Shown: positions 1 to 10,177 of the stretch, piece after piece
Layout of the letters: each line of letters begins with the position of its first letter
How positions within the stretch are numbered: position 1 is the first letter of the stretch
Assembly (NCBI RefSeq): GCF_014199985.1
Contig: NZ_JACHOS010000005.1
Coordinates: forward strand, 62,001-126,000
Length of the DNA: 64,000 nt
Reading direction: 5' to 3'
Origin: Methylorubrum rhodesianum
Lineage (GTDB): Bacteria > Pseudomonadota > Alphaproteobacteria > Rhizobiales > Beijerinckiaceae
Made by a program: the position numbers and the translations under genes
Notes under the pieces: generated by a model
What the model was told of the DNA's origin: nothing
The model's database searches: none
The model's input: only the letters and a program-made list of their open reading frames with translations

Positions 1-821
1 CGCAGGCCGAGGCACGTCTCGCCGGCGCCCGCTCGCAGGTCAGCGCGGCGGAGGCAGCCCTGCGCGCCTCGATCGGCATCTTCCGGCAGATCATCGGCGT
101 CGAGCCGCGCCAGCTCGCTCCCGGCCGTCCGCTCGACCGCTACGTGCCGGCCTCGCTCGATCAGGCGATCCTGATCGGCCTGAAGGAGCACCCGCAGATC
201 CTCGCCTCGCTGCACGCCGTGGACGTGGCGGAGCTGCAGGTGAAGGTGGCCGAGGGGGCGCTCTATCCGCAGGCGCAGGTCACCGGCGCCGTGCAACAGC
301 GCTACGACCAGCAATTCCCCGGCGACAACGGCGTCACCGCCTCGATCGTCGGTCGGGTCAACATCCCGCTCTACCAGGGCGGCGGCGAGTACGCGGCGAT
401 CCGGCAGGCCAAGGAGAATGTCGGGCGCGCCCGGCTCGTCGCCGATCAGGATCGCGACACGATTCGCGCCTCGATCGTACGCACCTGGGGCAACCTCGAA
501 GCCTCGAAGGCGCAGGTGATCGCCTCGCAGGCCCAGGTTCAGGCCAACGAGGTGGCGCTGAACGGCGTGCGCGAGGAGGCCCGCGTCGGCCAGCGCACCA
601 CCCTCGACGTGCTCAACGCGCAGCAGGAACTGCTTTCGGCCCGCGTCGCCCTGATCCGCGCGCAGCGCGACCGGGTGGTCAACTCCTACGACGTCGTCCA
701 GGCGGTCGGCCGGCTCACGGTCCGCTTCACCAGCCTGCCGGTCACGCCCTACAGCGCCCGCGAGCACCTCGATCAGGTCCGCGATCTCTGGTTCGGCGTG
801 CGGACGCCCGACGGCCGCTGA
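1..821 (+). CDS. tolC: TolC-family outer membrane efflux protein, C-terminal part
   Basis: The gene is cut by the left edge; the reading frame is open from base 3. The visible part, about 270 residues, is the second half of a TolC-type channel, the outer membrane exit duct of type I secretion and RND efflux systems. It shows long Ala/Gln/Arg-rich coiled-coil helices, the beta-strand segment with RVNIPLYQGGGEYAAIRQA, and the family's typical C-terminal helix containing LDVLNAQQELLSARV. The start and signal peptide lie outside the window. A PopZ-like gene and valS follow, an order I recall from other Hyphomicrobiales. The family is clear; the substrate cannot be told. Confidence 0.88.
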   Translation, partial: QAEARLAGARSQVSAAEAALRASIGIFRQIIGVEPRQLAPGRPLDRYVPASLDQAILIGLKEHPQILASLHAVDVAELQVKVAEGALYPQAQVTGAVQQRYDQQFPGDNGVTASIVGRVNIPLYQGGGEYAAIRQAKENVGRARLVADQDRDTIRASIVRTWGNLEASKAQVIASQAQVQANEVALNGVREEARVGQRTTLDVLNAQQELLSARVALIRAQRDRVVNSYDVVQAVGRLTVRFTSLPVTPYSAREHLDQVRDLWFGVRTPDGR

Positions 822-943
822 CGCGCGCCCGGATGGCCTTTTCCTGTTGGCCGGCGACGGACCATGGTTGATGCCGGGCGAGGCGATGAAATAGTTCGTT
901 AACCTAATCATCGTCTTGTCAATCGTCACCGAGTATCGTCCCG

Positions 944-1531
944 ATGAGCGCAGCGAGCCCTAAGGTTCAGGACAAGACGCAGGAACCCTCCATGGAGGAG
1001 ATCCTCGCCTCGATCCGCCGCATCATCGCCGACGACCAGGCGCCGAAGCCCGCCGAGGCCGAGGCGCCGCCTCCGCCGGCCGCTCCGCCGCAGGACGACG
1101 ACGTGCTCGACCTCGCCGAGGTCGCCGAGCCGCTGCGCAAGCCCGAGCCCGTCGCCTTCGACATCCCCGAGATCGACTTCCGCATGCCGGAATTCGAGGC
1201 GGAGCCGGAGCCCGCCTTCGATCCGCCGCCGGCGCGGCCCGATCCTTTCGACTTCGAGCCCGAACCCGCTCCGAAAGCGAGCGAGCGGATCCGCGCGGCG
1301 GTCGAGGAGCAGGCGACCGAGAGGCTGGTCTCGTCGAGCACCGTCGAGAGCGTCGGCCAGAATTTCCAGCTCCTCGCCCACACCGTGCTGTCCCAGAACG
1401 CCCGCACGCTGGAGGATCTCGTCCAGGAGATGCTGCGGCCGATGCTGAAGGGCTGGCTCGACGAAAACCTTCCGCACATGGTCGAGCGGCTGGTCCGGGC
1501 CGAGATCGAGCGGGTCGCCCGCGGGCGCTGA
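944..1531 (+). CDS. popZ: PopZ-like polar organising protein (DUF2497 family)
   Basis: 195 residues. The N-terminus carries the hallmark SMEEILASIRRIIADDQ helix (about residues 16-32). A long acidic, Pro/Glu-rich disordered middle follows (about 35-120). The conserved C-terminal oligomerisation region (about 130-195) contains LEDLVQEMLRPMLKGWLDENLP. This three-part layout is that of PopZ, which forms a polar hub binding ParB and cell-cycle proteins in alphaproteobacteria. The protein is of usual length. Start: the ATG at 944 is the first one before the conserved helix. A TTAACC sequence lies about 45 bases upstream, which resembles a CtrA half-site, but no second half is seen. Family assignment is strong; the exact cellular role is inferred. 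Confidence 0.85.
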   Translation: MSAASPKVQDKTQEPSMEEILASIRRIIADDQAPKPAEAEAPPPPAAPPQDDDVLDLAEVAEPLRKPEPVAFDIPEIDFRMPEFEAEPEPAFDPPPARPDPFDFEPEPAPKASERIRAAVEEQATERLVSSSTVESVGQNFQLLAHTVLSQNARTLEDLVQEMLRPMLKGWLDENLPHMVERLVRAEIERVARGR

Positions 1532-1665
1532 CCCGGACGCGATCGCGGGTGGAGCGGTCGAACCGTCGGTATGAGCCGGCCGACGGTTGACGGCGGCACC
1601 GCGGCGGGCCGATAGCGGCGGCGAGATTTCTTCAGATCGCCGCTTCGAAAAGCCCGCCTTCGCCC

Positions 1666-4386
1666 ATGATGGACAAGACCTTCGACCCCGCCGCCGTCGA
1701 GGCGCGCGTCTCAGCGGCCTGGGAAGAGGGCCTGGCCTTCCGCGCCGGCCGTCCCGAGCGGGCCGGCGCCGAGCCCTTCAGCATCGTGATCCCGCCGCCG
1801 AACGTGACGGGCTCGCTGCATATGGGCCACGCGCTGAACAACACGATCCAGGACATCCTCGTCCGCTTCGAGCGGATGCGGGGGAAGGACGTGCTGTGGC
1901 AGCCCGGCACGGATCATGCCGGCATCGCCACGCAGATGGTGGTCGAGCGCCGGCTGATGGAAACGCAGCAGCCCGGCCGGCGGGAGCTCGGCCGCGAAGA
2001 GTTCCTGCGCCGGGTCTGGGCCTGGAAGGAGGAATCCGGCGGCACGATCATCGGCCAGCTCAAACGGCTCGGCGCCTCCTGCGACTGGTCGCGGGAGCGC
2101 TTCACCATGGACGAGGGCCTGAGCCGGGCGGTGCTCAAGACCTTCGTCGACCTGCACGCGCAGGGGCTGATCTACCGCGACAAGCGCCTCGTGAACTGGG
2201 ATCCGAAGTTCCAGACCGCGATCTCCGACCTTGAGGTGCAGCAGATCGAGGTGAAGGGCCATCTCTGGCACTTCGACTACCCCGTCGTGGACGAGGCCGG
2301 CGCCGAGACAGGGGCGGTCATCACCGTGGCTACCACGCGCCCCGAGACGATGCTCGGCGACACGGCGGTCGCCGTCCATCCGGACGACGAGCGCTACCGC
2401 GAACTCGTCGGCAAGCGCGTGCGGCTGCCGCTGGTCAACCGCCTCATCCCGATCGTCGCCGACGCCTATTCCGATCCGGAGAAGGGGACGGGTGCGGTCA
2501 AGATCACCCCGGCCCACGATTTCAACGACTTCGAGGTCGGGCGCCGCAACGGCTGCCGCCCGATCAACGTGCTCGATGCCGAGGCACGGATCCAGATCGC
2601 CGGCAATGCCGACTTCCTCGCCGAGGCGCAGCCGGAGGCCGACGCGCTGGCGCTCGACGGACTCGACCGGTTCGCCGCGCGGAAAGCGGTCGTCGCCCTG
2701 ATGGAGGAGCGCGGCCTTCTGCGCGCGGTCGAGCCCAACACCCACGCGGTGCCGCACGGCGACCGCTCGGGCGTGGTGATCGAACCGTACCTGACCGACC
2801 AGTGGTACGTGAACGTCAAGCCGCTCGCCGAGCGTGCCCTCCAGGCTGTGCGCGACGGCAGGACCCGATTCGTCCCAGACAACTACGAAAAGATCTTCTT
2901 CCAGTGGCTGGAGAACATTGAGCCGTGGTGCGTCTCGCGCCAGCTCTGGTGGGGTCATCAGATCCCGGTCTGGTACGACACGGAAGGCGGCATCTTCGTC
3001 GCCGAGAGCGAGGCCGAGGCGATTGCGCAGGCGGCGGCCAAGCACGGTCGCGAGGTTGCTCTGACCCGCGATCCCGACGTACTCGACACGTGGTTCTCCT
3101 CCGCGCTCTGGCCGTTCTCGACGCTCGGCTGGCCGGACAAGACGCCGGAACTCGCCCGCTTCTACCCCACCAACACCCTGGTGACGGGCAAGGACATCAT
3201 CTTCTTCTGGGTCGCCCGGATGATGATGATGGGCCTGCACCTGACCGATCAGGCGCCGTTCGAGACCGTCTACCTGCACACCCTCGTCCGCGACGAGAAG
3301 GGTGCGAAGATGTCGAAGTCGAAGGGCAACGTCGTCGATCCGGTCGATCTGATCGACCGTTTCGGTGCGGATGCCCTGCGCTTCACGCTCGCCGCCCTCG
3401 CCGCGCCCGGCCGCGACATCAAGCTCGGCCCCCAGCGGGTCGAGGGCTACCGCAACTTCGCGACCAAGCTCTGGAACGCGGCGCGGTTCGCCGAGATGAA
3501 CGGCTGCGAACTCAAGGCCGATTTCAGGCCCGAATCCGTCAAGGAGACGCTCAACGCCTGGGCGCTCACCGAAGCCGCCAAGGCGGTGGCCGAGGTGGCG
3601 CAGGGCATCACGATCTACCGCTTCAACGACGCGGCGGCGGCGGCCTACCGCTTCGTCTGGAACGTGTTCTGCGACTGGTATCTGGAGCTTGCCAAGCCCG
3701 TGCTCCAGGGCGAGGGCGTGGATCCGGCGGCGCGCGCCGAGACGCAAGCCACGGTCGCCTTCCTCCTCGACCAGATCGCCAAGCTGCTGCACCCGTTCAT
3801 GCCCTTCCTCACGGAGGAGCTATGGGCGATCAAGGGCGAGGCGCTGCCGACCCCGCGCGGCCTGCTCACGCTCGAATCCTGGCCCGATCTCTCGGCTTAC
3901 GCGGACGCGCAGGCCGAGGCCGAGATCGGCTGGCTCGTCGATCTGATCTCCGAGGTCCGCTCGGCCCGCTCCGAGACCAACGTGCCCGCCGGTGCGCAGG
4001 TGCCGCTGGTGCTGGTCGCCGCCGACGCGTCGGTGCGGGCGCGGGTGGAGCGCTGGAGCGAGACCCTGGTCCGACTCGCCCGGCTCTCCGAGATCGGTTT
4101 CGCCGAGGCCGCGCCGAAGAACGCGGTCCAGCTCCTCGTGCGCGGCAGCGTGGCGGCGCTCCCGCTTGAGGGCATCGTCGATCTCGCCGCGGAGGTCGCG
4201 CGGCTGAAGAAGGAGGCCGGGAAGGCGCGGACCGAGATCGGCAAGATCGAGGGCAAGCTCGGCAATGCCGATTTCCTCGCCCGCGCCCCCGAGGAGGTGG
4301 TGGACGAGCAGCGCGAGCGCCGCGATTCGGAAGCCGCCCGGCTCGCCAAGATCGAGGAAGCTCTGGCCCGCCTCAGCGACGCATGA
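1666..4386 (+). CDS. valS: Valine--tRNA ligase
   Basis: 906 residues, normal for bacterial ValRS. It charges tRNA-Val with valine in the cytoplasm. The class I signature appears as PPPNVTGSLHMGHALN (about residues 43-58, HMGH being the HIGH motif) and as KMSKS at residues 548-552. The CP1 editing domain (about 190-400) includes TTRPETMLGDTAVAVHP. An anticodon-binding domain follows. The last 70 residues are a Lys/Glu/Ala-rich coiled coil typical of ValRS. Two ATG codons stand in tandem at 1666 and 1669; either could be used. Its stop overlaps the start of the next gene in ATGA, suggesting translational coupling. Confidence 0.97.
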   Translation: MMDKTFDPAAVEARVSAAWEEGLAFRAGRPERAGAEPFSIVIPPPNVTGSLHMGHALNNTIQDILVRFERMRGKDVLWQPGTDHAGIATQMVVERRLMETQQPGRRELGREEFLRRVWAWKEESGGTIIGQLKRLGASCDWSRERFTMDEGLSRAVLKTFVDLHAQGLIYRDKRLVNWDPKFQTAISDLEVQQIEVKGHLWHFDYPVVDEAGAETGAVITVATTRPETMLGDTAVAVHPDDERYRELVGKRVRLPLVNRLIPIVADAYSDPEKGTGAVKITPAHDFNDFEVGRRNGCRPINVLDAEARIQIAGNADFLAEAQPEADALALDGLDRFAARKAVVALMEERGLLRAVEPNTHAVPHGDRSGVVIEPYLTDQWYVNVKPLAERALQAVRDGRTRFVPDNYEKIFFQWLENIEPWCVSRQLWWGHQIPVWYDTEGGIFVAESEAEAIAQAAAKHGREVALTRDPDVLDTWFSSALWPFSTLGWPDKTPELARFYPTNTLVTGKDIIFFWVARMMMMGLHLTDQAPFETVYLHTLVRDEKGAKMSKSKGNVVDPVDLIDRFGADALRFTLAALAAPGRDIKLGPQRVEGYRNFATKLWNAARFAEMNGCELKADFRPESVKETLNAWALTEAAKAVAEVAQGITIYRFNDAAAAAYRFVWNVFCDWYLELAKPVLQGEGVDPAARAETQATVAFLLDQIAKLLHPFMPFLTEELWAIKGEALPTPRGLLTLESWPDLSAYADAQAEAEIGWLVDLISEVRSARSETNVPAGAQVPLVLVAADASVRARVERWSETLVRLARLSEIGFAEAAPKNAVQLLVRGSVAALPLEGIVDLAAEVARLKKEAGKARTEIGKIEGKLGNADFLARAPEEVVDEQRERRDSEAARLAKIEEALARLSDA

Positions 4387-5120
4387 GGGGGCTGCGGCGG
4401 CTCGCCCTGGCGCTCGCCGGGTTGGCCGCCGCACTTCTCGCCCTCACGCTCTCGACGGCGCGGCCCGGCGATCCGAGCCTCTACCCGCCGTCGGACGCGG
4501 ACACGGAGACCGTGTTCGTCGTCAGCCACGGCTGGCATTCCGGACTCGTCCTGCGCCGCGAGAGCCTGGCGGGGGAGGGGGCCGGTGCGGCGCTGCGCAA
4601 TATCGCCACGCGCTTTCGCGCCTACGATGACGTGGAATTCGGCTGGGGCGAGGCGCGCTTCTACCGGGCGACACCGACGCTCGCCGCCTTCGACTGGCGG
4701 CTCGCCCTCTCCGCCCTGTTCACGCCCGGCGGCAGCGAGGGTGTGATCCAGGTGGTCGGGCTGGCGCGCCCGGTTCGCGAGAGCTTTCCGCAGGCCGAGA
4801 TCGTTCCGGTGCCGCTCTCGCGAAGGGGGCTCTCGCGGTTGCTCGCCCGTCTCGACGCCGATTTCCATCTCGCCGACGGTCAGCCCGCGGCGCTCGGGCC
4901 GGGACTGTACGGTCCGAGCCTGTTCTACGCGGGAGAGGGCCGCTTCTCGTACAGCAACGTCTGCAATCATTGGGCGGCCGGTCTGCTGAACGCCGCAGGG
5001 TTGCCGATCACGCCGGTGCTCGACACCCATCCGGCCGGCCTCCTCGCCGACCTGCGCTGGCGGACGGGCCTGCCCCGCGCGACGGCGTTCAAGGCCGGGC
5101 CTCACCTGTCCAAACCGTAA
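4383..5120 (+). CDS. DUF2459 (TIGR02117-type) exported or membrane-anchored protein
   Basis: 245 residues. An N-terminal hydrophobic segment (about residues 5-23) is probably an uncleaved anchor or signal peptide. The rest matches the DUF2459 family as I know it: VFVVSHGWHSGLVL near residue 40, FGWGEARFYR near 83, and a C-terminal YSNVCNHWAAGLLNAAGLPI with an invariant-looking Cys. The Cys and the two His-containing motifs would suit a hydrolase-like fold, but no activity is established to my knowledge. It overlaps valS by four bases (ATGA), so the two are probably co-translated. Function unknown. Confidence 0.75.
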   Translation: MRGLRRLALALAGLAAALLALTLSTARPGDPSLYPPSDADTETVFVVSHGWHSGLVLRRESLAGEGAGAALRNIATRFRAYDDVEFGWGEARFYRATPTLAAFDWRLALSALFTPGGSEGVIQVVGLARPVRESFPQAEIVPVPLSRRGLSRLLARLDADFHLADGQPAALGPGLYGPSLFYAGEGRFSYSNVCNHWAAGLLNAAGLPITPVLDTHPAGLLADLRWRTGLPRATAFKAGPHLSKP

Positions 5121-5228
5121 TCTTCACGCCATCCGGCGGTCAGGCTGAGGACCCTAGGACTCTCCGCACGGATCGCTGCCCGATGCTCACGGGCGGCAGA
5201 CCTCACGTTCTGTTCGTCGGAGAACCTT

Positions 5229-6734
5229 ATGACCATGACCGTCCGTCGCCGCGCCTTCGCCTCCGTCGCCGCGGCCGCCCTCGTCGCGGGCGGCGCCGCC
5301 GGCTTCGGCCTGACCGAACCCGCCACGCCCGCCTATGCCCAGGCCCTGCCCAAGACCCCGATCGAGGCGCCCGAGCACCCGCCCGGCTCCTTCGCCAACG
5401 TCGTCGACAAGGTGAAGCCCGGCGTCGTCGCCGTGAAGGTGAAGCTCGACAGCGCCCTCGACGACGATGACGACGGCCCCGGCAGCCCGAACATGCAGCA
5501 GGTGCCGCCGCAGCTGCGCGAGTTCTTCAAGCGCTTCGGACAGGGTAACGGACAGGGCGGGCGCGGCATGCCGCAGCGCGGCGAGCGCGGCGCGGTCGGC
5601 TCGGGCTTCATCATCTCGGCGGACGGCTACGTGGTCACCAACAACCACGTCGTCGACAAGGCCAAGACCGTCCAGGTCACCCTCGACGACAGCCGCACCC
5701 TCGACGCCAAGGTGATCGGTAAGGATCCCAAGACCGACATCGCCCTGCTCAAGATCACCGAGAGCGGCAGCTACCCCTACGTCCAGTTCGGCAAGGGTGC
5801 GCCGCGCGTCGGCGACTGGGTCGTGGCCATCGGCAACCCGTTCGGCCTCGGCGGTACCGTGACCGCCGGCATCGTCTCGGCCCGCGGCCGCGACATCGGT
5901 GCCGGCCCCTACGACGACTTCCTGCAGATCGACGCGCCGATCAACAAGGGCAATTCCGGCGGCCCGACCTTCAACGTCAACGGCGAGGTCGTGGGCGTGA
6001 ACACGGCGATCGCCTCGCCGTCGGGCGGCTCGGTCGGCCTCGCCTTCGCCATCCCCGCCGAGACTGTGCAGACGGTGGTCGATCAGCTCCGCACCGACGG
6101 CAAGGTGGTGCGCGGCTATCTCGGCGTGCAGGTGCAGCCGGTGACCAAGGACATCGCCGAGGGTCTCGGCCTCGACAAGGCGAAGGGCGCCCTGGTCGAT
6201 CACGCCGAGAGCGGGACGCCGGCCGCCAAGGCCGGGCTGAAGTCGGGTGACGTGATCGAGTCGGTCAACGGTGCGCCGGTCAACGATGCCCGCGACCTGT
6301 CGCGCCGCATCGCCGGCCTCAAGCCCGGCACCGAGGTGAAGCTCGCCTATCTGCGCAACGGCAAGGGCGACGTGGCCACGGTCGAGCTCGGCACGCTTCC
6401 GACCGACGGCAAGGTGGCGAGCCGCGGTGACAGCTCGTCGGGCGGTCAGCCGCGCCTCGGCCTGAGCCTCGCCCCGGCGAACGACGTCGGCCTCGGCGAC
6501 GAGGGCGTGGCGGTGATGGACGTCGATCCGGACGGCCCGGCCGCGGCCAAGGGCATCGCGCAGGGCGACGTGATCCTGGATGTGGCCGGGACCAGCGTCT
6601 CGACGCCCTCGGACGTTCAGGCGCAGATCCGCGCGGCGGAGTCGAACGGCCGCAAGGCGGTGCTGATGCGGGTGAAGAGTGCCAAGGGTCAGACCCGCTT
6701 CGTCGCCGTCGGCCTCACCAAGAAGGAGGGCTGA
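5229..6734 (+). CDS. degP: DegP/HtrA-type (Do family) periplasmic serine protease
   Basis: 501 residues. An N-terminal export signal (about residues 1-36, ending PAYAQA) sends it to the periplasm, where Do proteases degrade or refold damaged proteins. The trypsin-like domain shows the full triad: H140 in NNHVVDKA, D170 in KTDIALLK, S243 in GNSGGP. Two PDZ domains follow, about 280-375 and 395-495, as in DegP/DegQ rather than DegS. A Gly/Gln/Arg-rich loop (about 100-120) corresponds to the LA loop. An ATG two codons downstream (MTMTV) is an alternative start. A strong intrinsic terminator lies 65 bases after the stop, so the gene ends its transcription unit. Confidence 0.93.
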   Translation: MTMTVRRRAFASVAAAALVAGGAAGFGLTEPATPAYAQALPKTPIEAPEHPPGSFANVVDKVKPGVVAVKVKLDSALDDDDDGPGSPNMQQVPPQLREFFKRFGQGNGQGGRGMPQRGERGAVGSGFIISADGYVVTNNHVVDKAKTVQVTLDDSRTLDAKVIGKDPKTDIALLKITESGSYPYVQFGKGAPRVGDWVVAIGNPFGLGGTVTAGIVSARGRDIGAGPYDDFLQIDAPINKGNSGGPTFNVNGEVVGVNTAIASPSGGSVGLAFAIPAETVQTVVDQLRTDGKVVRGYLGVQVQPVTKDIAEGLGLDKAKGALVDHAESGTPAAKAGLKSGDVIESVNGAPVNDARDLSRRIAGLKPGTEVKLAYLRNGKGDVATVELGTLPTDGKVASRGDSSSGGQPRLGLSLAPANDVGLGDEGVAVMDVDPDGPAAAKGIAQGDVILDVAGTSVSTPSDVQAQIRAAESNGRKAVLMRVKSAKGQTRFVAVGLTKKEG

Positions 6735-7075
6735 TCTCCTCCGGTCCAGAGCGGAACCCAAGCGGCTCCGCTGCCCTTTCTGCGCATCCCCTCACTTCGC
6801 GCCCGCTCTCAGAGCGGGCGCTTTTTCGTTCTCCCCCCGAGACCGAATGACCGGTCGTTCGGCTCGCGCCATGGGCAGCGGAGGGTCACGATCGAGACTG
6901 AGAAAACCGGATCGAAGCCTGAAATTCCTTGAGGTTGCGCAGTGATCTTAGCGTAGAATCAGCATCATTCCCGGGCAATTGCGTCACTTTCAAGCGATCG
7001 CCATCCTATGTTAATTTCGTAGAAAGACATGGGCGCGCACAATGTAATTAAGCTCGAATTGACGGTTTTATTACA
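6735..7075. other. Intergenic region between protease and chemotaxis receptor genes
   Basis: 341 bases without a gene. The left part holds the terminator at 6799-6830. The right part (about 6940-7075) is clearly richer in A and T than the rest of the window and runs into the start of the receptor gene, so it probably contains that gene's promoter. I could not fix -35/-10 boxes with confidence. No small ORF or RNA was recognised. Confidence 0.6.
6799..6830 (+). terminator. Rho-independent terminator after the DegP-type gene
   Basis: GCGCCCGCTCT (6799-6809) and AGAGCGGGCGC (6811-6821) are perfect complements with C between them, so the real loop takes in a few stem bases. TTTTTCGTT follows directly. 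This is the clearest intrinsic terminator in the window. Confidence 0.88.
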
Positions 7076-9073
7076 ATGAAATCAAGCATTCGCACACGTC
7101 TGTACGGTGGTTTTTCATTCCTCGTATTGATATCCTGCGGAACGGGAGTATTCGCCTATACACAACTCCAAAGCCTCGACCAGATGTTCCAGACAAGGGC
7201 CCAGCTCGAGTCGGCGACGAGAAACCTTTACACGATCAATGGCTTGTCGGATCGACTGATCGGCCAGGCGGCTCAGTACAGGCTGACCCAGGAGCCGGAT
7301 TACACCACCGGCATGGTCGCCTCGCTCGATGCGATCCGGCAGAGGGCCGAGAAGCTCATCGCGACCACGCCGAGCGCGGAGCGCCGCGCGGCCTACGAGC
7401 GCCTGCGCGACGGGTCCACGGAACTTCGCCAGACACTGCCGAAGCTGGTTGAGCTCGGCTCACAGATCCGGGAGAATCGAGCCGGCGTCTACGTGAACGG
7501 GGACGAACTGACCCATGCCTCCGGCGCCCTCATCACCCAGTTGCGGGCCGCCGGCCAGGATGCGGTGATCGCCCAGGCCGTGGAGGTCGAGCGCTCCCTG
7601 CTCCTCTTCCGCATCATGAACTGGCGCTTCCTCGCCACGAAGGATCCGAAGGGGCGAAACCTCTCCGCGGGCGCATTTGCCAATGCCGAGGCCGCCCTGT
7701 CGAAGCTGAATGGCCTCAGCCTCACCGTTGCCGACCAGAAGGCGCTGAGACGCGTCGGCGAGGCCCTGAACCGCCTCAACACGAGCTTCATCGCCACCTC
7801 CAAGGCCATCATCGAGAGCGAAGCCTTCTTCGACGAGACGCTGAAGCCGAAGGTCGACGGCATCGATGCCGTGGGTCTGGCTGTCCGCGGCAAGCTCGAA
7901 ACGGCGCTGACGGAAGGAGTCGAGCAGAGCAACGCCCTGATGCAACGGACCATGGCCGTTCAGCTCGTCCTGCTCGGACTGATCCTGGCCGCGGGCGCCA
8001 CCCTGGCCTTCCTGATCGGGCGCAGCCTGATCCGCCCGATCGCGGGGATGACCGCCGCCATGAGCCGCCTCGCCGCGGGCGAGATGGCCGTCGCGGTGCC
8101 GTCCCAGGATGCGACCGACGAGATGGGCCGGATGGCCCAGGCCGTGGAGGTGTTTCGCCAGAACGCGGTGGCGCGCCTCGCGCTCGAAGCGGAGCAGGTC
8201 TCGCAGGCCTCGGCCCGCCAGCGCAGGGCCGACCGTGTCGATGGACTCGTGCGCGGTTTCGAGCAGAAGATCGCCGAATCGATCGCGATCGTCACCTCGG
8301 CCGCGACCGAACTGGACTCCACCGCCCACTCGATGACGCAGGTCGCCGAGACCACCAACGGGCGTGCGGTGTCCTCGAGCGCAGCGGCCGAGGAGGCCAC
8401 CGTGAACGTTCAGACGGTTGCCGCTGCGGCCGAGGAGATGGTCGCCTCGCTCGCCGAGATCGAACGGCGTGTCCAGCAGTCCCACGACGTGGCCAGCCAC
8501 GCCAGCCACGAGGCGGGCGCGACCACCGTCTCGATGACCGATCTCACCCGGGCGGCCGAGAAGATCGGGGAAGCGGTGACGATGATCTCAGGGCTTGCCA
8601 GCCAGACGAACCTGCTCGCCCTCAACGCCACCATCGAGGCGGCGCGGGCGGGCGAGGCGGGACGCGGCTTCGCGGTCGTCGCCACCGAGGTCAAGGAACT
8701 CGCCGCGCAGACCGCGCGCACGACCGAGGCGATCTCCGATCAGGTCGCCGCGATCCAATCGGCTTCCGCGCAGGCGCTCGGCGCGATCCAGCAGATCGGG
8801 CGCACCATCGTCTCGGTCAACGACATCACCGGCTCGATCGCCGCCACCGTCGTCCAGCAGACGGCCGCCACCAACGAGATCGCCCGCAATGCCGCGGAAG
8901 CGGCCCGTGGCACTCAGGACGTGTCGATGAGCGTGGCACAGGTCCAGGCGCTGTCGAGCGAGACCGGATCGGCGGCACAGCAGGTGATGATGGCCTCGTC
9001 CGAACTCTCGATCCAGTCCGAGAATGTGCGGCGCGAGGTCGAGGATTTCCTCGCGGCGATCCGGGCCGCCTGA
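7076..9073 (+). CDS. Methyl-accepting chemotaxis protein
   Basis: 665 residues, full-length receptor. TM1 is near residues 9-29 and TM2 near 294-315, enclosing a periplasmic helical sensing region of about 260 residues. A HAMP domain follows TM2 (about 313-370, with [27 protein letters not shown] split over its two helices). The cytoplasmic signalling domain contains the highly conserved hairpin tip (about 500-545, with [20 protein letters not shown]). It senses a ligand outside and controls CheA through CheW. No pentapeptide CheR tether is seen at the C-terminus, which ends [10 protein letters not shown]. The first 150 bases are relatively AT-rich and use codons unlike the rest. The ligand is unknown. 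Confidence 0.93.
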   Translation: MKSSIRTRLYGGFSFLVLISCGTGVFAYTQLQSLDQMFQTRAQLESATRNLYTINGLSDRLIGQAAQYRLTQEPDYTTGMVASLDAIRQRAEKLIATTPSAERRAAYERLRDGSTELRQTLPKLVELGSQIRENRAGVYVNGDELTHASGALITQLRAAGQDAVIAQAVEVERSLLLFRIMNWRFLATKDPKGRNLSAGAFANAEAALSKLNGLSLTVADQKALRRVGEALNRLNTSFIATSKAIIESEAFFDETLKPKVDGIDAVGLAVRGKLETALTEGVEQSNALMQRTMAVQLVLLGLILAAGATLAFLIGRSLIRPIAGMTAAMSRLAAGEMAVAVPSQDATDEMGRMAQAVEVFRQNAVARLALEAEQVSQASARQRRADRVDGLVRGFEQKIAESIAIVTSAATELDSTAHSMTQVAETTNGRAVSSSAAAEEATVNVQTVAAAAEEMVASLAEIERRVQQSHDVASHASHEAGATTVSMTDLTRAAEKIGEAVTMISGLASQTNLLALNATIEAARAGEAGRGFAVVATEVKELAAQTARTTEAISDQVAAIQSASAQALGAIQQIGRTIVSVNDITGSIAATVVQQTAATNEIARNAAEAARGTQDVSMSVAQVQALSSETGSAAQQVMMASSELSIQSENVRREVEDFLAAIRAA

Positions 9074-9188
9074 GGGGCCCGCCCCGCGCCCGGCCCGCCG
9101 GTTCGCAGGCTTCGATCCGACGGGCGGACCCGGCATCGCCGTTCCGGGTTCTCCCCCTCGACGGGCACTCTGCGAGAGGAAGACAGGC

Positions 9189-10070
9189 ATGGCGGGCGTC
9201 GAGGCATCGGGCACCTTCGCGATCGGCGGGGATCTCACCGTTCACCGGCTCGGATTCGGTGCGATGCGCATCACCGGGGCGGGCATCTGGGGCGATCCGC
9301 CGGACCGCGAGCGGGCGAAGGCGACCCTACGCGCGGTCCCCAGCCTGGGGATCGACCTGATCGACACCGCCGACAGCTACGGCCCCTTCGTCAGCGAGGA
9401 GCTGATCCGCGAGACGCTCTACCCCTACAAGGGGCTCGTCATCGCCACGAAGGGCGGACTGACCCGGCACGGGCCCGACATCTGGCGGCCCGTCGGCAAT
9501 CCCGACTACCTGCGCCAATGCGTGCTGATGAGCCTGCGGCGCCTCGGGCTCGAGCGCATCGACCTGTGGCAGCTCCACCGGATCGGGCCGGACTGCCCCC
9601 GCGAGGTGCAGTTCGAAGCGATCGCCCGCATGCGGGAGGAGGGGCTGATCCGCCATGTCGGCCTCTCCGAGGTCGGGGTCGAGGACATCGAGGCGGCCCG
9701 GAAATACTTCCCCGTCGCCAGCGTGCAGAACCGCTACAACCTGGTCGATCGGACCAGCGAGGACGTGCTGGCCCATTGCGAGGGGCACGGCATCGGCTTC
9801 ATCCCCTGGGCTCCCCTCGACAAGGGGTCGCTGACCGGCCCGGGCTCGGCGCTGGAATCGATCGCCACGCGTCTCAACGCGAGCGGCGGCGCGGTGGCGC
9901 TCGCGTGGCTCCTGAAGCGCTCGCCGGTGATGCTGCCGATCCCCGGGACCGGCGATCCGGACCATCTCGCGCAGAACGTGGCCGGGGCCGAACTACGCCT
10001 CAGCGACGAAGATTTCGCCACTCTCGACCGGGCAGGCCGCGAAGCGTGGCAAAGTCAGAATGGCGGATAG
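9189..10070 (+). CDS. Aldo/keto reductase
   Basis: 293 residues from the ATG at 9189, preceded by GAGAGGA; an upstream extension of the frame lacks family similarity. The AKR tetrad is visible: D59 and Y64 in DTADSYGP, K88 in IATKGG, H130 in WQLHRI. The C-terminal NADP(H)-binding segment holds [14 protein letters not shown]. Such enzymes reduce aldehydes and ketones with NADPH in the cytoplasm. It closely resembles the group of oxidoreductases that in actinobacteria and alphaproteobacteria begin with a [17 protein letters not shown] strand. The gene stands alone after the chemotaxis receptor; substrate unknown. Confidence 0.9.
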   Translation: MAGVEASGTFAIGGDLTVHRLGFGAMRITGAGIWGDPPDRERAKATLRAVPSLGIDLIDTADSYGPFVSEELIRETLYPYKGLVIATKGGLTRHGPDIWRPVGNPDYLRQCVLMSLRRLGLERIDLWQLHRIGPDCPREVQFEAIARMREEGLIRHVGLSEVGVEDIEAARKYFPVASVQNRYNLVDRTSEDVLAHCEGHGIGFIPWAPLDKGSLTGPGSALESIATRLNASGGAVALAWLLKRSPVMLPIPGTGDPDHLAQNVAGAELRLSDEDFATLDRAGREAWQSQNGG

Positions 10071-10110
10071 GAGAGAGGTGCTCAGACACACGTCGCGGTC
10101 GGGTCGAGAC

Positions 10111-10135
10111 GGAACCTGACTTGGCGCGATTCTTT
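10111..10135 (+). promoter_or_regulatory. Possible EcfG (general stress) promoter
   Basis: GGAAC (10111-10115), 18 bases, then TT (10134-10135). This fits the GGAAC-N18/19-TT pattern known for alphaproteobacterial EcfG/RpoE2 sigma factors, although the -10 reads CTTT instead of CGTT. It lies 42 bases before the start codon of the small exported protein at 10178. It is one of four such motifs in the window. Confidence 0.4.
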
Positions 10136-10177
10136 CATGTCCGGAGCGGCGCGGACCGCCAGGAGGAAAGAAGCGTC

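Noticed and set aside
895..943. Full CtrA box before the PopZ-like gene
   Set aside because: Only one TTAACC half is present; no second TTAA at the 7-base spacing.
1711..3792. Open frame of nearly 700 codons on the minus strand across valS
   Set aside because: It lies fully antisense to a certain valS gene, is rich in Arg/Gly/Asp/His and has no family motif. Long antisense frames are expected in DNA with this GC content.
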